Made by a program: the position numbers and the translations under genes
Notes under the pieces: generated by a model
What the model saw: only the letters and a program-made list of their open reading frames with translations
Database searches by the model: none
What the model was told of the DNA's origin: nothing
Assembly (NCBI GenBank): GCA_033816765.1
Contig: CM066289.1
Coordinates: 2,418,001-2,482,000, forward strand
Length of the DNA: 64,000 bases
DNA from: Nothopassalora personata
Lineage: Eukaryota > Ascomycota > Dothideomycetes > Mycosphaerellales > Mycosphaerellaceae
Direction: 5' to 3'
Shown here: in pieces, positions 42,875-54,400 of the stretch
Layout: every line of letters begins with the position of its first letter
Position numbering within the stretch: position 1 is the first letter of the stretch

Positions 42875-44228
42875 TCATGCCACGCCGTTGGCCTTGGTCT
42901 CGCTACTGTCTGCTTCCTGCGTTTGCGAAGGTGCAGGTAGGGACTTGGCTGGCGCAGGGTTAAGGATGCCCGCTGCATCAATCAGCGGTGCCTGTGGATT
43001 GATCTCGAGTCCGAAGCCTGGCTTGTCGAGAACCGAGACATCGAGATATCCGTTCACTGGAATTGGCTCGTTGGTGAAAAGGTTGCCGAACACTGGCAGG
43101 ACACTTTTTCCATCTGGTGAGTTTGCCAAGTACTCCTGGAACGGACTGTTCGCTTGCGAGACAACGAAATGGTACGAGTACGGTCCGCTGGCATGTGGTA
43201 CGACGGGGATATCATATGCTGCAGCCATTGCTGACACCTTCAGCAACTCGGTCAGACCTCCAACCCACATTACGTCTGGTTGCAGAATGTCGACATTGCG
43301 ACCCTCGATGAGTTTCCGGAAGCCGTATCTTGAGAACTCATGCTCGCCGGTGGTGAACTTGATCGTCGGGTGAGCGCGCTTGATCAGTGCTTGGCCGTCA
43401 AAGTCATCGGGAGAAAGACACTCCTCCCACCAGTCGATGTCCAGGTCCTTGCACTTCTCTGCTAACTCGATTGTGTACGGCACATTCAAACTCATGTAGC
43501 AGTCCACCCGGAGTGGGAAGTCAGGACCGACTTCTGCTCGCATTTGTCGAAGATATTCGATATTCTTCCGCATGCCTTCCGGACCTTCTCCTGGACTGTA
43601 TGGCAAGGCAACCTTTGCGCCAGTGAAGCCTGCTGCTTTCGCAACGCCTGGCTGTGGCCCAGTGCAGTAGAAATGCAGTCTCTCCCGTGTTGCACCACCG
43701 ATCAGTTTGTATACCGGCTCGTTCCTAATCTTGCCTTGCAGATCCCACAGCGCAAGGTCGATGACAGAAATGACGGCTACCGGCAGGCCTTTGCGGCCGT
43801 AGAACATCGACGCGCGGTACATTTGCTCGAAGAGTTTGTTGGTGTCGCGACAGTCTAGTCGCAATTCAGCACAGTATTGACTCTGTCTTTTGAAAAGTCG
43901 TCTACTCACCAGCTCCGATCAAGAACCGTCTGAAGTGCTCTGCGACCAGCCAGCAAGCTGGAGGTCCACCGAACCCAGTAGCAAAGCCTTTTGTGCCGTC
44001 TTCTGCTTCGAGCTCGACACAAAAGGATCCGAGGACATTGATACCCCATTGTGTACGCGATGTCCTGTAAGCCTCGTATCCCGACATGGGGGTCGAGATC
44101 TTGGAGTCAATCAACCAATGTCCTCCCTTTACATTATGGTAGTCACCGCCAGAGCCGACTCCCTGGATGATGTATGTCTTGACCTCCTTGATCTTGGGAA
44201 ACGACACAACACCGCTCTTTCCCGCCAT
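42875..44228 (-). CDS. LRA3: L-rhamnonate dehydratase (enolase superfamily)
   Basis: Cytosolic Mg-dependent dehydratase converting L-rhamnonate to 2-keto-3-deoxy-L-rhamnonate, the third step of the non-phosphorylated fungal L-rhamnose pathway (LRA3 in Scheffersomyces stipitis, lraC in Aspergillus). Two exons, 44228-43910 and 43854-42875; the 55-nt intron (GTGAGT donor, CTGAAT branch, CGACTAG acceptor) restores FLIGADCRDTNKLFEQMYR. The protein has 432 residues. The N-terminal capping domain shows KIKEVKTYIIQG and SGGDYHNVKGGHWLIDS, specific to rhamnonate dehydratases. Metal ligands on the barrel are Asp 224 (RVDCYMS), Glu 250 (DWWEECLSP) and Glu 277 (TTGEHEF), with catalytic His 327 (VVPHASGPYSYH). 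A disordered Ala/Pro/Glu-rich tail of about 35 residues follows. It is divergent from the Zn2Cys6 gene at 44639. Confidence 0.92.
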
Positions 44229-44638
44229 GTCTGCGGACGTCAGGCTATGAGTTGAGGGATGCTTCGGGTGTGGGCTGTCGTCAGCAGAAGTGAAGGCTTT
44301 AGAACTATGCTACAGGCCGACAGCGCGAGTACTGGGAGGGTGGTGTTATAGCAAGGGAATCAGGAACGACAGACGATAAACGACAACAACGCCGGCTAAC
44401 ACCGACCTCTGCATTGCATCTCTGCGCAGTGTCAGTGGAACATCTGGCACGACCTACGCAGGGAAAATATGCCGAACAATGGCATGCGGGAAAGGTTGGC
44501 GATGGTGGATCACAACTGGATTCGCTCTCGCCTCTCTCAAGCGCCTCGGTGCGGGGAAACAGCGACCGTTCGCTTCCTATTAAACAGCCCCGAGGCGCCT
44601 TCTTTCGTATCATTTTCGCCCGAGCTGGATCATGAGCC
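44229..44638. promoter_or_regulatory. Divergent promoter, LRA3 / Zn2Cys6 regulator
   Basis: The 410 bases between the two start codons must drive both genes. I did not identify a CGG-triplet pair convincing enough to call a binding site. Confidence 0.5.
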
Positions 44639-47410
44639 ATGAGCACCTCCACGCCTAGAACCTTGGTCTCACCCAAGGATGCCGGCACCTCCCCGACCAA
44701 CAACAGTCAGCACAACGGCGCTGAGCAGCGCGACGACGAGGACGGGTGGAGTGGTGAGGAGGAGGAGGAGGACGACGACGATGTCGGTGCCGGTGGCTCC
44801 CGCAAGCGAAAGCGGCCAATGAGCGTCTCGTGCGAGTTGTGCAAGCAGCGAAAGGCGTGTAACCACTCATCATCTATGCCATCAATGCCACACTTTATGA
44901 CCACATCCCTACACACATGGCGTGCTGACGACACACCGCGTACAGGTTAAATGCGATCGTGGACAGCCGTCGTGTGGCTGGTGTCTGCGGAATGGGCAGG
45001 TCTGCGAGTACAGAGAGCGCAAGAAACCCGGTCTTCGCGCCGGGTATGGCAAGGAGCTCGAAGCACGTCTAGGTAAGGATTTCTTGCATCTCTTGCTTGC
45101 CTACATGAGCTTGAAAGCGGGTACTTCCGACCACGATTGCGGCCGCGTGGTTCATGGAGACCACTAAGATAGCACCTATCGTGGTACCTGCACCGCACCC
45201 AGCTGATTCACGTGAACAGACAAGCTCGAAGGAGTGCTGAGTCGCCAACAACACGTCCTTCAGCAGCTCGCCGCACATCTGAACATCGGTGCTCAGTCGA
45301 CTGTCTCGCCTTCTTCCCAGCATGGAGGACACCAAACACAAGCTGCCCTGTTTATGCAGACTCCCGACATGTATCCTACAGCTACAGCGATACAATATAA
45401 TCGCCTACAGCAGCAGCAACAGCAGCAGCAACAGCAGCAACAACAGCAGCAACAGCAAGCACAGAACAACGACATGAACCAGCATCATCACTCTCACCAG
45501 AGTCAACCACAGCATCCTCACCATGCATCTCAGCTTTCCATACACTTACCGTCAATAGCTAGTGGCGACTTGTATGCTCCTTCCAACCCACCTCTGGAGT
45601 CGCCGAGCTTAAACATCAGCAATGCGGCGACTCAAGACGGTGCGATGAAGGCAGTCTCGCAAGACAATGACTTCCCGCCCTACGATCTTCTTTACGCTCT
45701 GACAGACCTATTCTTCAAGCACATCAATACCTGGTGTCCCATCCTACATCGGAGAAGCACATTAGACTCCTTGTTTGGCTCAAAAACACTTGAAGAAGCA
45801 GACAGAATCTTGCTCCACGCCATTGTTGCCACCACCTTGCGTTTCTCAACAGATCCTAGGCTGGGGGATCAAGCCCGAGAGCGATATCATGCGACGTCAA
45901 AGCAGAAGGTTCTACTGTACGGACTCGAAAACAGTTCGGTTAAGGCACTGCAGGCACTGGTCATTCTCGCGCTAGACATTGTAGGCAGTTCCAATGGACC
46001 GCCAGGCTGGAACCTTTTGGCATTGATCACGAGAAGTGTAGTGCAGCTAGGGCTCGCGGTGGAAACGACGTCGGCTTCTGTGGCGCCACTATTTCCATCA
46101 ATATATACTCTTCGTGCTATGGTTCTACCCGAGCCGAAGTCGTTCATCGAAGATGAGAGTCGACGTCGGCTATTCTGGATGGTCTACCTTCTGGACAGAT
46201 ATGGTACCATCGCGACAGCCTTCGAGTTTGCGCTTGACGATAAAGAGATTGACAGGAAGCTGCCATGCCGGGACGATCTATTCTCGCGCAACCAGCCTGT
46301 CGATACACGATGGTTCCAGACGACAGACGGAGAACAGCACTCGCTGAGCGAAATGAACCGCCCGGAGAACCTGGGATCCTTCAGCTACTACATCGAGATC
46401 GTAGGTATCCTGTCCCAGATACACCGCTTCTTGAAGAAACCAGTGGACATCAGTGCGCTCTCTGATGTGGAGCAATGGCAGCAGGAGTATCGGCAGCTCG
46501 ACAGCAGACTCAACGCATGGAAGTTCAGCCTTCCAAGCGAGTACGGCAATATGTCCCGGCTCTTCAACCCCAATGGTGGCAATAAGATCGTTAATTGCAT
46601 CTGGATCATGCTCCATATCACCTACCACACGTAAGTCAGAGACTCGATAGAGCCGACCTGCATGTCTTCACCGGTGATGACCCAGCCTAACGTAAGCTCA
46701 GAACTGTGATTCGACTCCACTCCTCAGCCGCATATCCCACCACGCGGTCACCCATCTTCACGCCCTCCTTCAGCGCGTCACAGCGATGTCGCACCGCAGT
46801 TGAAGACATCTGCGCATTGTGTCAATACGTCAAGAACAACAACATGCTCACCAAGCTAGGGCCACCCTTCGCTTTCAGCTTGTGGGTCGCTGCACGTCTG
46901 CTCCTTGTTCACGGCTCCACCATTGACCACCAAGTCAATCCAGCTATTGCGCCTCTTGTTGAGACTCTGCGTGAGATTGGTTACTACTGGAAGGTCGCGG
47001 AGCGCTATGCTACGCTTTTGCAAAGAGTCATGGATGAGTATAACGAAAGCGAACGTGCCCCTGTGGGTGCGGATGGAGTACGTGAGACTCCTTCGACTGT
47101 AAGGATCCTCGCGGACATGCGTCGCTGCGCCTACGACCTGGACTTTTTGATTAGCAGGCAGCCGAGACAATACTTTGGCAGTAAGCAGGTGAACTCGGTT
47201 ACTCCGGCGAGGACGCCTGCGCCGAATGAGTTGGAGTATCTGGATGTCTTTGACTTCTTCAATATGCCACGCTTACCGTTCCAGGCCGCTGGAGAGGCTA
47301 CTAGTGGCAATGGTGTGAATGGGACCGGTGAGGGGACCGTGCCGGAGTATCAGACTTTCATGGATCAGGATGTCGAGTACAAAAATTCCAACGATTGGCT
47401 TGTACAGTAG
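44639..47410 (+). CDS. Zn2Cys6 fungal transcription factor
   Basis: Nuclear binuclear-zinc-cluster regulator. Four exons (44639-44854, 44946-45072, 45220-46630, 46702-47410) predict 820 residues. After an acidic Asp/Glu run and basic RKRKRP come Cys 65, 68, 75, 82, 85 and 92 with spacing C-x2-C-x6-C-x6-C-x2-C-x6-C, then the linker KPGLRAGYGKELEARL and a coiled coil (KLEGVLSRQQHVLQQLAAHL). Next is a glutamine run of 17, a His/Gln-rich stretch, and the middle homology region: DLFFKHINTWCPILHRRSTL, RRRLFWMVYLLDRYGTIATA, and IRLHSSAAYP. Intron 1 splits the zinc cluster after Lys 72 and is of GC-AG type. Introns 2 (147 nt) and 3 (71 nt) have GTAAGG and GTAAGT donors. It lies head to head with the rhamnonate dehydratase gene, so it is a candidate rhamnose-pathway regulator; orthology to known regulators was not established. 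Confidence 0.9.
44855..44945 (+). other. GC-AG intron inside the zinc-cluster codons
   Basis: The exon ends KQRK (AAG) and the next begins VKC (GTTAAATGC). The only boundary that keeps the zinc cluster in frame is AAG|GCGTGT...GCGTACAG|GTT, 91 nt. Reading through instead gives a stop at 44949. A GT donor two bases later breaks the frame. Confidence 0.75.
45408..45458 (+). repeat. CAG/CAA tract encoding 17 glutamines
   Basis: Seventeen consecutive Gln codons, a mix of CAG and CAA, in exon 3 of the Zn2Cys6 gene. The mixture slows slippage compared with a pure run. Confidence 0.9.
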
Positions 47411-48262
47411 TGATAAGCATAACATAATAGGGTGTGAACATTGTGGTAGTCGGAGGATGATAATTCGATTGAAAGGAAGAAACCTCCGGACAATGGTTGC
47501 AGTCTTTCGCACCATTCGACCATCTTCCATCCTGAGTGATCGCGCGTCCAGATTACAGGCTTTGCAGACCACGCCGTTCTCCCTCAATTCAAGTAGCACA
47601 CTGTTACCGCCACCCATTAACCTCGCCAGCTAGATCCGATTCTTGCTGCAAGTCTTTGTTCTTTCGCTTCGCTAGCACCACCATCGAGCCACCACCAGAC
47701 ACGACAGGACTTGCGAAGTCGCGTCCATCTTGCAGCCTCGAAATGCAATATCGCCATACCCACCGCATAGCGTAGCCGTCCGGACCCCTGGCTCTCGAAG
47801 CTCAGCAGACAAGACCTTTCTGTAGCGAGGTGTAGCAATTTTGGAAACCTGGAATCGTTTCACCTGGAAGACTATGCAGAAGCATGCCCTCGACTACCGA
47901 GCCGCACGAAAGTCGAAGGCCCTTTGCGTGTTGATGCCCATCGCAACTCTGTCGTAGATGGCTTGAAGCTTGCAAAGAGGATCCGGGATGCCATATAAGC
48001 TTTAGCCTATAGGCGTACGTACTCGATCTGTCGAATCGTCTCACTATATCATTTTTCCTTTAACTCCATGCACCGCGAGTAGCGCCATGCGACGAGGCAT
48101 CCAGGAGCTGAACGGAGGACAGTGAAGTGTCAGATCGTCGTTGTATAGGCTTTATTGATGGGTTCTCTCCAACCACGTTCTAAAACCAATACTGGGTATC
48201 ATCATCATCCTATCGTTCCCAAACGCCGACGCTAAGATCAACATAAAAGACCATAGTCACGC
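47411..48262. other. Intergenic, tail to tail between regulator and YEN1
   Basis: About 850 bases of 3' flank for two convergent genes. Short frames carry no motif. Confidence 0.5.
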
Positions 48263-51108
48263 TCAAGCACCCGTCAGATCCAACACTTCCACACTACTCT
48301 TTCTCCACCCCGTGACTTTGGCCCTACCTTCGCTCCTACTCCAGCCACTTCCGTCTTCAGTCATATCAACAGCCTCGACGTCGACCTCTTTCCACGAACC
48401 CTCTAGACTGGCACGAAGCTGGATTCGTTTCTTCTTGGCTTCTTTCTGGCGAGGCGAGCGGCGTACCGCAGAATTTTGACTAGAAGATGATGGCGGTCGC
48501 GATGAAGCGGCTTTTGTTCGGGAGATCTTCGAGACTGCCTGTTTGGGTGGTGGCATGGCTGCGAGCGTCGCCGAGACCTTCTTCGGCGACAGGCGTGTCG
48601 GAAGTGAAGCATCTGGCCGAGGTGCCGGTATTGCAGATGTACTTCCAAGAGCCATAGTCATAGCCGGCGAGGACTCTGTGAGATCGAGAGCCTCAATCGT
48701 GTCGGGGCGTACATCCGCCTGCGATGTATTGAAGTCCAGGAGGTCCAGGGTCGAGGGCCGTGAGGGACGAGTTGGTAGAGCCATGTCGTCATCCCTTCCC
48801 TGCACAGGTGCCGTCTGATATCGTTTCAATGGCGCCTTTTTCCTTCGTTTCGTGACCGAATTGGGCAGCTTTCCTGGCGAGTACATTGGATTATCGGCGG
48901 CAAGATCCAGCAGATCACTTCCCAGCAGAGTTGTAGACCGCGGTGGAGTTGGCGTTGTGGCTCGGAGTGGCAACGCTTTCACTGGTGATGGCGAGATGAG
49001 GCCGATGAAGTCTAATCGTTTTCGCGGCGACGGCGAGAAATAGGAATTGATCGTCCTTTGGCTTAAAGCTGGCGACGCCGCCTCATCCGAAGGTCTCTTC
49101 CGGCGCTGCGGAGTCTTTTTCGGATCTGCCTGCTCCTTTGCTTTGGCTGTAGTCGTCGTAGTGGTTCTGGCTTTGGCTAATGCTTGTGTCGTGAAAGCTG
49201 CAAACGGGCGAACAGGATCAACCGGCAGTGTCGCCAGTCGGCTTGCTCTAGGTGTTTCATCATCGTCCTCGGGAGGATCGAATCGCTTCAACACGCGGGG
49301 CGACAGCTGGGTCGGCCTTATGAAGCTCGATACCTTCGCTACTACATCGTCCGCATCATCCTCGTCATCTTTCGGGTCCATCTTCGACTCCTTGACACGA
49401 GCGTTATCACCTGTCTTGTTCGCTTGCAGCGGCGCTCGGTCTTCTTGTGAGCTCACGATGTCTACATGCTGCTGCGAGGATTTCTTCACGGTGGTGTAAG
49501 CAGCCATTGGAAGCTGTGAAGGATCGGCGGTCTTCTTCTTTCTTGTTGTCTTCTTGGCATGGGCATTAATTTCACCAGCCGTCGCTGCTCGCGCTTTTCG
49601 CCGTGCCTTGAACAGCTCTTTTGGATCTCGTAGACTGGCTTCGTAGTCTTCGACCGCCAAAGGACACCCTAGCTTCAAGAAGCTGTGCATCATCCATATT
49701 TTCTCGGGTTGGTCAGGCTCGTAAGGTCTGGCGACTCTCTTTTTGGTAGGTGACGCTGGAGCATCGTCTTCATCCGCCGTGCTATTAGGTATCGGCGCGA
49801 ATTCGCTCTCGACATCGCTCGGATCTTCGGCACCACCGGCCGGCAGAAATCCGTCGTCTTCATCTTCCATGCTGAGATCAATCGGGACCAGATTCATCGG
49901 AATGAACGACATTCGATACTCCAATTCTGCGTCCGTCGTCTTATGGTTCCGCTTGCCGTGGATTGAAACGATGAAGTCTTGCTCTTGTACAGCTTGAGTT
50001 TCCTGACTGAGTTGAACTCCATCACTTCTGGTTCGCATTTCGCGCACAAGCATGGCAGGTGCGAGGTTCCGGATGAACTTCTTCGCTCCACCCAAGCATC
50101 TCCAGTCGAAAGCATCCGCGGTGAAAGAGCGCAGCGCAGGAAAATCGATTGGCTGATCCCACTGCAGACTTTTTCGCACTCTCTCCAGCTTGTCTGGCGT
50201 CGATATACACGGATGCGTATAGTAGCCAAGCACTTCCTGGTTGGGAAAGTCGTCCGGTATGACCAGCTTCGAATTCTTCCTCGAAAAGTATTTCGCCTCA
50301 TTGGTGACGATCTGGTGTTGCAATCGTTCCCTCCATGCTTTCAGTCCTTCTCGATCTTTCTTCCTCGCCACTTCACACAACTCTCTCCCGAATCCTGCTC
50401 GTGCTGCGTCGCATGCCAGCTTTGGTCCACAGCCCGGGATGCCCTCTGTGATGTAGTCACCACCGCTCATGAGCGCGACCAGTATCATGCCTTCTCTGTC
50501 CATGCCACTTTTTTCTTTCGTTTCTTGAGCTCGGTAGATATTGACATGCGTAGGCACCTTACTTGTTCCTTCCGAGCTCCAATTCTTCAAGGTGACCCCA
50601 CTGCCAAACATCAGAGTATCAACGTCCTCACTCAGCACAGCATCGACCAGGCCCTCTCTTTGCAGCAGTGCACATTCTGCCTCGGCCTCTCCTGGGGCAA
50701 CATGCCATGGGAAACCGAACTGCTTCAGCAACTGTTTGGCCAGGAACTCTGGCACTGATGCGACACGCACCCCAGGACCGCCGACCTTTTTGTTGCGCTT
50801 GAAAGCCGGCTTGTTCGGTCCGTCGAAGACGAACAGAGGGTGGATGTTGAGGGAGAGTAGTCGGAGGAGTCGATAGTAGAAAGTCCGAAGGGCAGGATTG
50901 GAGCCACCCTTTGAAGCGAGGATTTGGAACAGCCAGATGGAAATGTCGATGGCCAGTCGGAAAGGTCGACTGTGGGCGATCAAGTGGTCGGAGGAGAGTT
51001 TGACGAGTGACACTCGCTGGCCAGGACCGATCTCTTTGAAGATGCTATGTGACTGTGTCAGTGGTGGCGCGGGTGTAGTGAGGCATGCCCCTACCCATGG
51101 ATACCCAT
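48263..51108 (-). CDS. YEN1: Holliday junction resolvase, XPG/Rad2 family
   Basis: Structure-selective nuclease (yeast Yen1, human GEN1) that resolves four-way junctions late in the cell cycle. Exon 1 is only 14 nt (51108-51095, encoding MGIHG with one split codon). A 50-nt intron follows (GTAGGG donor, CACTGAC branch, CACATAG acceptor). Exon 2 is 51044-48263; total about 931 residues. The first exon supplies the Gly-2 start needed by XPG nucleases; without it the frame begins with unrelated residues. Seen: IFKEIGPGQRVSLVKL, AIDISIWLFQ with catalytic Asp, PLFVFDGPNKPAFKR, GEAEAECALL (XPG-I), LSEDVDTLMFGS, LMSGGDYITEGIPGCG (helix-two-turn-helix region), then a chromodomain-like stretch near 430-470. 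The long C-terminal half is disordered, with many SP/TP sites and LDLTESSP and VEVLDLTGA motifs that resemble SUMO-interacting sequences. Confidence 0.9.
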
Positions 51109-51455
51109 GGCGGCTCCACGAGTGCCGAGCCAAGCGCGGTAGATATGTATGCTATAGAGCCATTGTCAACGTCCAATATGTGTGTCTCAAGACCGAGAAG
51201 TGGTGTGAATTCCCAGACGAACGGACTGAACTCGCGTGCCGTTACTATAGCAACCACGCGGAACGAATTCACGTGGCGCCCACCATCGCGTCGGGACGGA
51301 TCCTGTCAGAATGCCGATACATAATAGCCTGTAACATCACAACGCGTCAAGAGTGAGAATTTGTATGCGAAAGCGGCGGCAGAGACGATGGACATACGGC
51401 GGCGTTGATATCGGTATACGCGACGCAGAAGAGAGAGGAGCCCTTGCACACGATC
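51109..51455. promoter_or_regulatory. Divergent promoter, YEN1 / AT-hook gene
   Basis: About 350 bases between two divergent start codons, so it should contain both promoters. No specific site was recognised. Confidence 0.45.
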
Positions 51456-54400
51456 ATGGCACGACGCAGCGACGTACGAACCTCCCAAATGCCGTCCAGC
51501 AGAGCCTCGTCGCCAGATCCCCTCGAGGCGCCGACTTCGCCAGTTGGGCGACACTCGCCCGATAAGCGACAGAGTCGTGTCAAGCGGTCGCCGTCGCCGT
51601 CGCCGCGCAAAGTTGGTCGACCTCGAATCCAAGCGACACCTACCAAATCCATCATCCTCGACACGCCAGGAGCGGGAGATGCGAGTCCGTGGCGCATCAA
51701 GGTCACCGTGGAAGCCGAGCCGCGAGACGGCAGTCCGGGGAAGCGCATCACGCGGACGACAACCGTGCCGCTGAAGGGTGGTAGCGATGGCGTCAGCAAG
51801 AGATCGAGTAGTCCTACAAAGCGGGCATCGCCCAGGAAAGGCACTCCTGCTGAGGGGAAGAAGCCGATGCGGAAACGCAAAGGAACACCGATCCGGGATG
51901 TGAGACCCGCTAGACCGCCACCTGAGGCCAAGACGACACCGGATGTGGAGGACGCGCTCAAACCACCATCGCACTCTCCAGCCAGACGAGCTTCCGGCAG
52001 ACTGGCACGACTGAGTGGGACCCCGGGTTCTGCCCGATCTAAGCGACTGAGCTATGCGCGAGAAGAGCTGGATCAGGCATTACAGGCTGCCGTGGCCATG
52101 TCCGATGATGTACCGAGATGCAATCCGCCAGGCGACAAGACTGTCTCCATGAACGAGGACTTCAGCATGATCTCGGTGGATTCTCTGCAAGCTACCAAGG
52201 AGCATGGCCTATCTAACAGCATGAGGAGTATGCCTGGGGGCGAGCAGTCTGCAGCGACGGTCTCGTATATGGCTTCTTCTCCACCGAAACCGCAGTACCC
52301 GGACCTGTCGAGTAAAGCTAATATGGCTAGATCTCGTCTTGGACAGTCTGCTATGGCGCCCTATGATCCGATCCGTGGCAATTCGAGTGCATCCACAAGA
52401 GAAGTCCCTTCTTCGCAGGTCAATCCGTCTTATATGGCACAACAGCAGAACCGAAAAGTGAGCAACGAAGAACAATGGCAACGGGAACGTGATTCTGTCA
52501 GTCGTCAGATACAGTCTGCGCCGCAAGAAGACGTGGTGGTAATTGAAGACGAAGCGGAAGATGATGACGAGCATGGCGAAGAAATGGTCGATGAAGAAGA
52601 TCCGCCCGTGAATGATGGTGGAGATGACGAAGATCTCTGGCAGACAGAGGCATCCCGTGAAGTGGAGGCAAGCATGCGGGACAGTCGAAGATCTTTACCA
52701 GAACACAATCGAATCCCTGGCCATCCGCAAGAACGCGAACCACAACTCCAAAATTTGTTTGCCGATCAACCGTTGAGACCGGCGCGGGCTAAGATACCAC
52801 GGACGTGGCGCCGGTCTTCTGGCGTGAACTTTGAATACGTCGATTCTCCAGCCCATGAGCCTGTTGTGGAGAACGTTGAGCATACAGCCGAGAGAAGGAA
52901 TTCTACCGATGGCAGCGGCGTACTTACTCCGCCCGAGACTGAAAGCGACGAGGGCGAATTAGAGCAGATTGAGGATGCGCAAGAGGGAGACGAGGATGTG
53001 GAAGACCAAGAAAGTGACTTTGAGCCAGATGCTGAGGCGACCAGGATGCATGGCTCAGGCGTGGTCGCTCAGGAGGCACATGGTTCTGATGTTGAAGCGG
53101 AATATGAAGACGAGGTCATGTCCGACGGCAGCGTCAGTCCCGATGGCGAAGACACAGGCAACTTCTTTGCAAAGAATTTGCCCCAGGTCTACGGTGTACA
53201 GGAGCCACCAAAACGAAGAGCACGACCACCCCGCAAGCCGAGCATGAACTTGACTGAGCTGCTCAACCTGGACGGCGCGAATAGTCCATTGAAGCCTGCA
53301 ACGGCCGGGTCAAGACGACCTTTACTGAATGATTCCAGAGAAGCCACGGGCAGCTCATCTTCGCATAAGAAGCCAAGCCTTCCGCAAGCACGCCGTGTGG
53401 ATAGTGCTATCAACAACAGCAGTAGCCTCGCGGAGAGCTCTTCCAAATCGATCAGTAGTCCTCTGAGGAAGAGCCTGTTCCGAAGCAGTAAACTGTATGC
53501 CAGTCCGAATGCAGCGGAGAAGAAAGGGCTGCGACCGGAGCTCTCACCTGGCATGTCCGCGAACCTTGGGCGACCCCGTTCTGGCTTCTTTAAGAAGGAT
53601 CGCGAGGAGCATGCCGCAGACAGCTTCGAGGGAAAGACGAGCGATCAGCAGCAACTGCTGCAAGAAGCTAGGGCCATTAGCCGAACGCATCTACAGTATA
53701 TTCAAGATTATGCTCGCGAGTACAGCAACTGTCAGGAGATGATGATGTCAGACGCTGAGCACCATGATCAGCCAAGAGACAAGGGCAAGCAACCACAGGT
53801 GCAGCCAGAGGAGGACGACTTCGAGGAGTCGAAAGAGGAGTGTGAGACCGATGTCCATGAGCCGAGCAAAAGCTACGAAGAGCGTCTGAACTTGGAGTCT
53901 CCGGGAAAGGTCAAGGTGAACTTCAACGACTCTCAAACCACGTCCTTGCTAGCAACTACTCGGCGCCACCCTCCCTTCTTCGACCAGCTGGCAACACCTC
54001 GACAGCCTGTCACGCAGAGACAGCAGCTCCACCAACAAGACTCCCCTCAAACAAGAACCCTAGTAGCGAAAAAGCCCACCACTACCACCACGACGGCGTC
54101 AGCCCAGAACAGCATCTTTAGCCGCCTCACCTCAACCTTCTGGTCTGCAATCACACATCCCGTCGCCCCCGTTATAGACCCTCAAACACAAACACAACCA
54201 CAGCCCAAACCTGAAAGCCTCGAAACACACTTTCCACCCTCCCTCCGCGCCCAGCTCCGCGAACGCTACGGCGTAATCCACGACCGCTTCCCCTGGACAA
54301 TGCATCACATGCGCACACTCCACCGCATGCTCAACTCCCTCGCCTCCGGCCGCTCCGACACTCTTATCCCTAAATCCGGAATCCTCCCAGGCCCTATTGC

